NCBI RefSeq assembly: GCF_001654865.1
Contig: NZ_LXEO01000015.1
Coordinates: 62,001-126,000, forward strand
Reading direction: 5' to 3'
DNA from: Buttiauxella noackiae ATCC 51607
Lineage (GTDB): Bacteria > Pseudomonadota > Gammaproteobacteria > Enterobacterales > Enterobacteriaceae
DNA: 64,000 nucleotides
The notes under the pieces were generated by a model. That model did no database searches and was not told the DNA's origin. It saw only the letters and a program-made list of their open reading frames with translations. Below, one piece after another: positions 43,620 through 50,613 of this stretch. How positions within the stretch are numbered: position 1 is the stretch's first letter; each line of letters starts with the position of its first letter. A program made the translations under genes and the position numbers.

Positions 43620-43648
43620 GGTAATCGAATTTATGTGCGATTATCGAC
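43620..43648 (-). promoter_or_regulatory. Candidate IclR (PcaR/PcaU-type) operator
   Basis: On the minus strand GTCGATAATCGCAC (43635-43648) nearly equals the motif GTTCGATAATCGCAC known for PcaR/PcaU/PobR-type IclR regulators. A weaker direct repeat, ATTCGATTACCGC, follows. Both sit in the 281-bp divergent region between catB and the IclR gene. Confidence 0.6.
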
Positions 43649-43778
43649 GCGTTTCGGTTATTCACCGTTAATTTGTGATCCCAGTGGAATATTCTTCATA
43701 TTGATTGATTCACGATTGTCGCTACGCAGTAGTTAGCGCATTCTGGAGAACATTCTGACGCGACCGTGGGACATTTAA

Positions 43779-44603
43779 ATGGCAGGCAGCAATCCTGATA
43801 ACATTGAAGTTATGGCGAGCGAAAACGAAGAAATTCAATCTGTTGCAAAACGCGATCCTAATTTTATGCTCTCTCTGGCTCGTGGCCTGGAAGTGCTTAA
43901 TGCTTTTACCCCTCAGCGCCAGCGTTTGACTATTTCTCAACTGAGCCAGAAAACGCATATTTCACGGGCGGCTGTTCGCCGTTGCCTGTATACCCTTGCG
44001 ACACTGGGTATGGTGCATAGCCCTGATGGGCGCAGTTATGAATTGCTGCCACGAGTACTGACCGTCGGCCATGCTTATCTGGCGGGTACGCCGTTGGCGA
44101 AAGCTGCGCAAATATCGCTCGATAACCTGAGTAAAAGCCTGAGCCAATCATGCTCAGTCGCCACTCTGGATGGGGATGATGTACTGTATATCGCACGCAC
44201 CGCAGTCAATAACCTGGTGAGCATCGATATAGGCCGGGGCAGCCGCCTGCCAGCCTGGGCCACATCCATGGGCCGCGTGTTATTAAGCGCATTGCCGGAG
44301 GCTGAACTTGAAGCATGGCTGGAACGGGTAAAACTTATCCGCTACACCCAATACTCCATCACGACAGTTACACAATTGCGCGAAGAGATTGCGCTAGTGC
44401 GCCGCCAGGGGTATGCCATTAACGATCAGCAACTTGAAATTGGCCTGCGGTCTGTGGCAGTGCCCATGCTGGCTCGCGGTGGGAAAGTCGTTGCGGCGAT
44501 GAATGTAGGTGTCCCTGCCGCAGAACTTACCGTGGCCGATCTTCGTGCGCAGATATTACCGCCGTTGCGTCGTGCTGCCGCAGAGTTATCGATGTCACTT
44601 TAG
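43779..44603 (+). CDS. IclR-family regulator of the cat-ben operon (PcaR/PcaU/CatR-like)
   Basis: A 274-residue IclR protein. The N-terminal winged HTH is at about residues 28-90 (FMLSLARGLEVLNAF and ISRAAVRRCLYTL). The effector domain is at about 100-270, with the conserved GRGSRLPAWATSMGRVLLS and YAINDQQLEIGLRSVAVPM. This is the PcaR/PcaU/PobR subgroup, which answers to beta-ketoadipate, protocatechuate or 4-hydroxybenzoate. Divergence from catB implies it activates or represses the whole catBCA-benABCD run. Pseudomonas and Acinetobacter use LysR regulators (CatR, CatM, BenM) or AraC-type BenR for these genes, so this is a different control scheme. ATG 43812 (residue 12) is an alternative start. 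Confidence 0.88.
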   Translation: MAGSNPDNIEVMASENEEIQSVAKRDPNFMLSLARGLEVLNAFTPQRQRLTISQLSQKTHISRAAVRRCLYTLATLGMVHSPDGRSYELLPRVLTVGHAYLAGTPLAKAAQISLDNLSKSLSQSCSVATLDGDDVLYIARTAVNNLVSIDIGRGSRLPAWATSMGRVLLSALPEAELEAWLERVKLIRYTQYSITTVTQLREEIALVRRQGYAINDQQLEIGLRSVAVPMLARGGKVVAAMNVGVPAAELTVADLRAQILPPLRRAAAELSMSL

Positions 44604-45125
44604 GTTGGCAATCCGGTAAACAATATGTCGCCGTAAGGGGTGCCCTTCATCCAGGAGAGGATGATCAAACTCCTCACCGCGCTGCATACCGATTTTTTCC
44701 ATCACGCGCTGTGAAGGGATATTATCCAGCGCGGTAAAGGCCACAATTTCTTTCATTGCAAACTGCTCAAAACCAATTTCCAATGCTTTATGCGCTGCTT
44801 CTGGCGCATAACCTTTGCCCCAGAACGCGTTATCAAGCCGCCAGCCAATTTCAATAACTGGTGAAAAAGGCAATTCATAGCCAGGAATATTTAGCCCAAC
44901 AAAACCGATAAATGCTCCGCTGCTTTTCTCCTCCACGGCCCAAAAACCCCAGCCGTTTTCCGCTATTCGTTGTTCGATAGTCTTGACCATTTCGTCACTT
45001 TCTTCACGCGTACGTATCTTCGGAAAGTAGCGCATCACTTCAGGATTCGCGTTTAACGCAGCAAACGGTTCGAGGTCGCTCTGTTTCCATTGTCGTAGGA
45101 TCAGGCGTTCGGTGTGATATTCCAT
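44595..45125 (-). CDS. GNAT acetyltransferase (RimJ/RimL-like)
   Basis: A 176-residue GNAT enzyme of the RimJ/RimL type: ERLILRQWKQSDLEPFAALNANPEVMRYFP at the N-terminus, then EIGWRLDNAFWGKGYAPEAA with the acetyl-CoA loop. The closing block is IPSQRVMEKIGM. ATG 45125 (MEYHTERL) is used; the longer frame runs into ydcR. It lies 2 bp after the ydcR stop and overlaps the IclR 3' end by 9 bp. The substrate (protein N-terminus or small molecule) is unknown. Confidence 0.85.
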   Translation of the reverse strand: MEYHTERLILRQWKQSDLEPFAALNANPEVMRYFPKIRTREESDEMVKTIEQRIAENGWGFWAVEEKSSGAFIGFVGLNIPGYELPFSPVIEIGWRLDNAFWGKGYAPEAAHKALEIGFEQFAMKEIVAFTALDNIPSQRVMEKIGMQRGEEFDHPLLDEGHPLRRHIVYRIANLK

Positions 45126-45127
45126 GG

Positions 45128-46540
45128 CTACTCCTTCATTTGATTTTTGATGAGATTCGCTAATGTCTCCACCGCGTGCTGCTCTCGCTCGCCTAAAGCC
45201 CATGAGGCATTCAGACGAAAATAGTTATGCCAGGCGCCTCCGGTGGTAAACATTTTACCCGGAGCGATACTGATTTTATGAGCAATAGCCTGTTCACTTA
45301 GCACGCTGGCATCCATATATTCCGGCAGTTCAACCCAGACGAAATAGCCGCTTTCACTGTGATGGATTTTTACTTCTGCGGGGAAAAGTTGATGTAGCGC
45401 TTGCAAGGTTTGCTGTTTGCGCTCAGCAAGAATGCGCCGCAGCTTACGTAAGTGAGTGTCGTAACGTTTGGTCGCCAGATAATCCACCAGCGCCAGCTGC
45501 ATTGGCGAACTGGCGGAAAGTGTGCTCATTAACTGAAGCTGCTGAATACGACGTGCATGTTTCCCTGCCGCCACCCAGCCAATACGAAACCCAGCTACCA
45601 GGCATTTCGAAAATGACGAGCAATGCAGCGTAATACCCTGCGCATCATATGCCCGTGCTGGTAGCGGACGTTCGCGGCCGTAATACAACTCGCTATACAC
45701 GTCATCTTCGATGAGCGTCACATTATGTTGTTGTAGCAATTCAACAAGTTGCTGCTTCTTTTGTTGTGACAACGTCACACCAAGTGGATTCTGAGCGTTG
45801 GTCATTAACCAACAGGCTTTGACTGGATAATCGTTAAGCGCCTGTTTCAGTGCCACCAGATCGATGCCATTTTGTGGATCGGTCGCCACTGACAGCGCCT
45901 TTAATCGCAAGCGTTCCAGAGCCTGTAACGCACCGTAAAAACAGGGGTTTTCCACAATCACCCAATCGCCCGGCTCAGTCACCGCTTGCAGGCTGAGATT
46001 TAACGCTTCCAGCGCACCGGCGGTTATGACAATTTCATCCGGCGAAACTTGCATTCCATGTTGGGCGTAACGTCGAGCAATGGCATGGCGTAGCGCTTCG
46101 TTACCCGGCGGCAGGTTTTCAATCACGCTCATTGCTGTTGCCGTTTTACTGACGGTGGCAAGTGAGCGGTTGAGTTGCTGAAGCGGGAATAAACGCGGGT
46201 CGGGGAAAGCGGATCCGAATGGCACCACAGTTGAGTCAGCACTGGCCTGCAACACATCAAAAATATAGGTATTAATATCTACCGCTTCATCACGCGTCAC
46301 TTTTACAGGAGCTATCGCACTGCGCGTTGCCGGGCGAGAAGCCACGTAATAGCCAGATTGAGGCCGGGCGACAATCACCCCCTGACTTTCGAGCATCTGA
46401 TAGGCATGGCTGACAGTCATAAAACTCATGCCGCTTAGCGCGACTTGTTCGCGCAACGACGGCAACTTATCCCCTGCCAGCCAGGCACCGAGGGCAATTT
46501 GATCGATAATCTGCTGTGCAAGTTGCTGGTATTTTTTCAT
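45128..46540 (-). CDS. ydcR: MocR-type GntR/aminotransferase-fold regulator YdcR
   Basis: A 470-residue fusion of a GntR winged HTH (about residues 1-70, KYQQLAQQIIDQIALGAWLAGDKLPS) to a fold-type-I aminotransferase domain. The PLP lysine is in HCSSFSKCLVAGFRIGW, preceded by WLMTNAQNPLG and LIEDDVYSELYYG. It closely matches E. coli YdcR. MocR regulators sense PLP adducts of amines, and the E. coli neighbour ydcSTUVW suggests a polyamine or GABA signal. Here ydcR is separated from ydcS by the VOC, di-Mop and cat-ben genes, but it keeps the same orientation. Confidence 0.92.
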   Translation of the reverse strand: MKKYQQLAQQIIDQIALGAWLAGDKLPSLREQVALSGMSFMTVSHAYQMLESQGVIVARPQSGYYVASRPATRSAIAPVKVTRDEAVDINTYIFDVLQASADSTVVPFGSAFPDPRLFPLQQLNRSLATVSKTATAMSVIENLPPGNEALRHAIARRYAQHGMQVSPDEIVITAGALEALNLSLQAVTEPGDWVIVENPCFYGALQALERLRLKALSVATDPQNGIDLVALKQALNDYPVKACWLMTNAQNPLGVTLSQQKKQQLVELLQQHNVTLIEDDVYSELYYGRERPLPARAYDAQGITLHCSSFSKCLVAGFRIGWVAAGKHARRIQQLQLMSTLSASSPMQLALVDYLATKRYDTHLRKLRRILAERKQQTLQALHQLFPAEVKIHHSESGYFVWVELPEYMDASVLSEQAIAHKISIAPGKMFTTGGAWHNYFRLNASWALGEREQHAVETLANLIKNQMKE

Positions 46541-47213
46541 TTTGTGGCCGTACCGTTTCTATATCAGTTAACTAAAAATACGCCAATTTAATCAACTGTT
46601 ATAGACAAATAAGGCTTTTCCTTCGCACCAGCCATGTCACTACAGACTATCTATGGAAATCAGTGATTGCCAAATTGTTGGCGCTAAGCACAAAACCAAA
46701 CCGTACCATTCACAATGCTACGGCGCGCAAAAACTTAAAATAAACTTAACAATGAAAGAGTATTCAATTGTGGATTTTCTGTTTCTGAATTACACATAAA
46801 TGGTGTGTACATAAAAAAGATATTTACTGCTGTGTTTGAATTCATCCCGGTAATTGCGGAGTCGCATGGCCGGGATTTTTTTATTGTTAACGCTCACATC
46901 CATGAGGGCTGGGATGTCAGCCAATTTGGCAGCAGCAAGTAGCAGGGTTAAAGACTCAGCCGAATATCGAAGAACCTTAAGCATCGATAATGTCTGCATT
47001 TAATTAAGCCATCGACTGCCTTGATACTTCATTTGTACCAGGCTGAACGAAACAAAAACCGGATGTTCATTGATGTATAAATCTTGTGCCGTTTTGGGGA
47101 AGAGTCCGGAGAGGGTCTAAACTGTTATAGGTTTATGTCAGCAGTCTGTTTCTACAAGCCAGATGTGGCGCGGCTTACAATCGTATCGAAATAATTATTA
47201 TGCGGAGTCCTGC
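46541..47213. other. Intergenic region upstream of the bd oxidase
   Basis: Over 670 bp with no well-supported protein gene. It holds an ACACATAAATGGTGTGT inverted repeat at about 46.79 kb and a rho-independent terminator at 46844-46885 on the plus strand. A short untranslated RNA or leader upstream of that terminator is possible. The rest must contain the cioA-like promoter and the ydcR promoter. Confidence 0.5.
46844..46885 (+). terminator. Rho-independent terminator with no obvious upstream gene
   Basis: ATCCCGG (46844-46850) pairs with CCGGGAT (46870-46876) and is followed by a run of Ts and TATTG. No plus-strand coding gene ends here, so it may terminate a small RNA or act as a leader terminator for the bd oxidase operon. 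Confidence 0.6.
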
Positions 47214-48614
47214 ATGTTTGGTTTAGATGCGTTTCATCTGGCGAGGATTCAGTTTGCTTTTACTGTTTCTTTCCACATTATTTTCCCTGCCATCACCATC
47301 GGGCTTGCCAGCTATCTGGCTGTGCTTGAAGGGCTATGGCTGAAATCTAAAAATCCGACTTATCGTTCGCTATACGATTTCTGGTCAAAGATCTTCGCTG
47401 TTAACTTCGGCATGGGCGTGGTGTCCGGGCTGGTGATGGCCTATCAGTTCGGCACTAACTGGAGCGGCTTTTCGCAATTCGCGGGTAGCATAACCGGACC
47501 GCTTTTGACCTATGAAGTACTGACGGCATTTTTCCTCGAAGCTGGATTCCTGGGCGTGATGCTGTTTGGCTGGAAGCGTGTCGGGCCTGGGCTGCATTTC
47601 TTTGCCACTTGTATGGTGGCACTCGGCACACTTATCTCAACATTCTGGATTCTGGCCTCTAATAGCTGGATGCAAACGCCACAAGGGTTTGAAATCCACA
47701 ACGGCCAGGTTGTGCCGGTAGACTGGTTCGCGGTGGTGTTTAACCCCTCCTTCCCTTACCGCCTGTTGCATATGTCGGTGGCAGCATTCCTGAGTAGTGC
47801 CTTCTTTGTGGGAGCATCGGCAGCCTGGCATTTACTCCGTGGCAACAAAAGCCCAGCCATTAAAACCATGTTTTCAATGGCGCTTTGGATGGCGTTAATT
47901 GTTGCTCCACTACAAGCCATGATTGGCGATATGCACGGACTCAATACCCTGAAACACCAGCCTGCCAAAATTGCAGCCATCGAAGGCCATTGGGAAAATG
48001 TGCCAGGTGAGCCCACGCCGTTACTGCTGTTTGGCTGGCCTGATATGGAGCAAGAACGCACGCGCTTTGGCCTTGAAATCCCGGCACTTGGCAGTCTCAT
48101 TCTCACCCATAGCCTGGATAAACAAGTTCCGGCGCTAAAAGAGTTCCCAAAAGAAGACCGACCGAACTCAACGATAGTGTTCTGGTCGTTCCGTATTATG
48201 GCGGGCCTGGGCATGTTGATGATTCTGGCGGGCGTGATGAGTTTGTGGCTGCGCTATCGCCATCGTTTATACGAGAACCGCACCTTCCTGCGCTTTATGT
48301 TATGGATGGGTCCATCCGGGCTTATCGCAATTCTGGCCGGTTGGGTGACGACAGAAGTGGGACGCCAACCGTGGGTTGTGTACGGCCTGTTGCGCACTAA
48401 AGATGCTGTTTCAGCACATGGCAACTTGCAGATGAGCATAAGCCTGCTGACTTTCTTTGTGGTGTATATGTCGGTATTTGGCGTGGGATATAGCTATATG
48501 ATTCGTCAGATTAAGAAAGGGCCGCAACCGTTTAACGACGACACACCTCCTTCGCACGGCACACCTTCTCGCCCGCTCTCTGCGGCAACAGAATCACTAG
48601 AGGAGCTACGCTAA
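47214..48614 (+). CDS. cioA: Cytochrome bd ubiquinol oxidase subunit I (CioA-like)
   Basis: A 466-residue haem-carrying subunit I with nine or so membrane helices. Typical blocks are RIQFAFTVSFHIIFPA (with a haem His), the GTNWSGFSQFAGSI loop, the GDMHGLNTLKHQPAKIAAIEGHW start of the quinol-oxidising Q-loop, and GWVTTEVGRQPW. The short Q-loop and overall length match the CioA (cyanide-insensitive) group rather than the longer CydA. ATG 47214 (MFGLDAF) has a GGAG site. It is followed by subunit II and a 40-residue third gene with 1-bp overlaps. Confidence 0.9.
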   Translation: MFGLDAFHLARIQFAFTVSFHIIFPAITIGLASYLAVLEGLWLKSKNPTYRSLYDFWSKIFAVNFGMGVVSGLVMAYQFGTNWSGFSQFAGSITGPLLTYEVLTAFFLEAGFLGVMLFGWKRVGPGLHFFATCMVALGTLISTFWILASNSWMQTPQGFEIHNGQVVPVDWFAVVFNPSFPYRLLHMSVAAFLSSAFFVGASAAWHLLRGNKSPAIKTMFSMALWMALIVAPLQAMIGDMHGLNTLKHQPAKIAAIEGHWENVPGEPTPLLLFGWPDMEQERTRFGLEIPALGSLILTHSLDKQVPALKEFPKEDRPNSTIVFWSFRIMAGLGMLMILAGVMSLWLRYRHRLYENRTFLRFMLWMGPSGLIAILAGWVTTEVGRQPWVVYGLLRTKDAVSAHGNLQMSISLLTFFVVYMSVFGVGYSYMIRQIKKGPQPFNDDTPPSHGTPSRPLSAATESLEELR

Positions 48615-49627
48615 TGGGCGTCGATCTGTCAGTTATTTGGTTCGTGATTATTGTCTTCGCAACATTGATGTACATCGTGATGGATGGCTTTGATCTCGGC
48701 ATTGGCATTCTGTTCCCGTTTGTTCGTGACGCAGAGGATCGCGATGTGATGGTGAACAGTGTGGCTCCCGTTTGGGACGGTAACGAAACCTGGTTGGTTC
48801 TCGGGGGCGCGGCGTTATTTGGCGCATTCCCTCTTGCATACGCCGTTATTATTGATGCTCTCACCATTCCGTTAACGCTAATGCTCATTGGTTTGATATT
48901 TCGTGGAGTGGCATTTGAGTTCCGCTTTAAAGCAACGCCTGCACATCGGCCTTTCTGGGATAAAGCATTTATTGGCGGCTCGATAGTGGCGACGTTTTGC
49001 CAGGGGGTTGTGGTAGGAGCGGTGATTTCCGGCTTCCCGGTCACCGGGCGTACTTTCGGCGGTTCGCAACTGGACTGGATTACTCCGTTTAATCTGTTCT
49101 GTGGCGTTGGTCTGGTAGTGGCATATGCACTGCTGGGTGCCAGTTGGCTGGTAATGAAAAGTGAAGATCCTTTGCTGAAAACCATGCGTAAAGCCGTGAA
49201 GCCATTACTGGCGATGATGTTGGCCATTATCGCGGTAATCAGTGTCTGGACACCCCTTGCACATCCACAAATTTCTGACCGCTGGTTTAGCCTGCCGAAT
49301 CTGTACTTCCTGTTGCCAGTACCACTTCTGGTGGTGTTGTGCAGCATCTGGTTATGGAAAGCGGTTGGTTCCGGGAAAAGCTGGCACAGCACACCGTTTT
49401 TGCTGACGTTGGGGCTGATTTTCTTAGGTTTTAGCGGCCTGGGTATTAGTATCTGGCCCTATCTCATCCCGCCATCAATTACGCTTTGGCAGGCTGCGGC
49501 TCCGCCGCAAAGTCAGGGCTTTATGCTGGTCGGCGCGCTGTTTATTATCCCCATTATTTTGGTTTACACCTTCTGGAGCTATTACGTTTTTCGCGGAAAA
49601 GTACAACATGGTGAGGGGTATCACTGA
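48614..49627 (+). CDS. cioB: Cytochrome bd ubiquinol oxidase subunit II (CioB-like)
   Basis: A 337-residue subunit II with about eight hydrophobic segments. It opens with MGVDLSVIWFVIIVFATLMY and DGFDLGIGILFPF, and contains WDGNETWLVLGGAALFGAFP, the classical subunit II block. It ends in a YTFWSYYVFRGKV segment. The start overlaps the subunit I stop (TAATG), and the stop overlaps the next small gene (TGATG). Confidence 0.92.
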   Translation: MGVDLSVIWFVIIVFATLMYIVMDGFDLGIGILFPFVRDAEDRDVMVNSVAPVWDGNETWLVLGGAALFGAFPLAYAVIIDALTIPLTLMLIGLIFRGVAFEFRFKATPAHRPFWDKAFIGGSIVATFCQGVVVGAVISGFPVTGRTFGGSQLDWITPFNLFCGVGLVVAYALLGASWLVMKSEDPLLKTMRKAVKPLLAMMLAIIAVISVWTPLAHPQISDRWFSLPNLYFLLPVPLLVVLCSIWLWKAVGSGKSWHSTPFLLTLGLIFLGFSGLGISIWPYLIPPSITLWQAAAPPQSQGFMLVGALFIIPIILVYTFWSYYVFRGKVQHGEGYH

Positions 49628-49749
49628 TGAAACAGACCGGAGTCCGTTTGTTGTGGATGGTCGCGTTATGGGGCGCGAGTGTTTTAGCTTTAACCGCTGT
49701 GGGGATGGGATTCCGGCTGCTGATGACAGCGGCCGGGTTTAAGTCCTGA
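49627..49749 (+). CDS. DUF2474-like small bd-oxidase-associated membrane protein (40 aa)
   Basis: A 40-residue single-span membrane protein (LLWMVALWGASVLALTAVGMGF) overlapping the subunit II stop (TGATG). It resembles DUF2474 proteins, which sit after CioAB genes as CydX does after CydAB in E. coli. CydX is needed for stability and activity of the oxidase, so a similar role is likely. The stop directly abuts the stop of the convergent ybcH gene, with no gap. Confidence 0.82.
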   Translation: MKQTGVRLLWMVALWGASVLALTAVGMGFRLLMTAAGFKS

Positions 49750-50613
49750 TCAAATGGCTAACACACCACTTGCCGCACTCATATAGCGCAATGAAAAGTA
49801 GACTCTGTCCTGCCCCGGCGGGACAGGTGTCGCAAGCCATTTTTGCTGATATGCCGCAGGTGCAGGTGTTGCTTTAAACGTTTTGGCCTGTTTATCCTGA
49901 CGGAACAGTTCGATTACGTTGCCCGCAGACGGGACTTTCAGATACAACGCCCGTTCAGCATCAGTCAACATTTGCGTTCCCGCGCCATCCTGCACCCAAA
50001 CTTTTACGCCACTATGGCTAATGGTTGTCACCCATTTACGATAAGAGTCGGGCGTCATATTTCCGGCAAAGAAACTACTTACCGCAACGGGCTTATCAGC
50101 AACCCCCGCCAATGACAGACGGGTTTTACTCAGCCAGCTCAGCGCTGCCTGCTGCATTTTTGGGTCGCGCCAGCGCAGGTCATCGAGTTCGCTACTGATA
50201 TACCAACCCGCAATCGACTTCTCTCCCAGTACATCTACCCAACGTTTTGCGACCGCAACATCATTCGCTCGCAGGCGGTTGAGATAATTTTCAAGCGCCG
50301 GAAGCGGCTGTTTTTGTCGCTCAAAAAATCGACCATCGGCAGCAAGGCCGATGACCAGTTTCATATCGTTGGCAGCGGTGAGTTGTGCTTTCTGTTCAAG
50401 CCAGGCGCGAGATTTCCCATCGCGAAACGCATCATCGTAGCGGCTCCACTGCAATACCAGCGTATCAATTCCCTGCCCTTTGAGTTTACTCAACACACTC
50501 TGCCACTGGGCATCAGTCACTGTAATATCGCGCAATTGCGGCTGATACATCACCGCATTCATGGCATTGGCAAAAGGGGCAACCAGCAGTAACGCGGTTA
50601 ATAAGATTTTCAT
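49750..50613 (-). CDS. ybcH: DUF4434 protein YbcH
   Basis: A 287-residue exported protein with a signal peptide cleaved near residue 18 (FANA). It has a TIM-barrel-like DUF4434 pattern (GIDTLVLQWSRYDDAF, KLVIGLAADGRFF, GWYISSELDDLRW) that is hydrolase-like. E. coli ybcH lies next to nfrA, and here the start overlaps the nfrA stop (TAATG). It probably acts on, or helps export, the surface glycan made by NfrB. Confidence 0.88.
   Translation of the reverse strand: MKILLTALLLVAPFANAMNAVMYQPQLRDITVTDAQWQSVLSKLKGQGIDTLVLQWSRYDDAFRDGKSRAWLEQKAQLTAANDMKLVIGLAADGRFFERQKQPLPALENYLNRLRANDVAVAKRWVDVLGEKSIAGWYISSELDDLRWRDPKMQQAALSWLSKTRLSLAGVADKPVAVSSFFAGNMTPDSYRKWVTTISHSGVKVWVQDGAGTQMLTDAERALYLKVPSAGNVIELFRQDKQAKTFKATPAPAAYQQKWLATPVPPGQDRVYFSLRYMSAASGVLAI

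Noticed and set aside
46790-46999. 69-codon minus-strand ORF upstream of the bd oxidase
   Set aside because: It overlaps the plus-strand terminator hairpin, has no clear ribosome site, signal or family match, and its composition is not convincingly coding.
48532-49392. Long 286-codon ORF antisense to cioB
   Set aside because: It is a shadow of the strongly conserved cioAB genes. Its product is Asn/Ser/Thr/Pro-rich with no recognisable domain.
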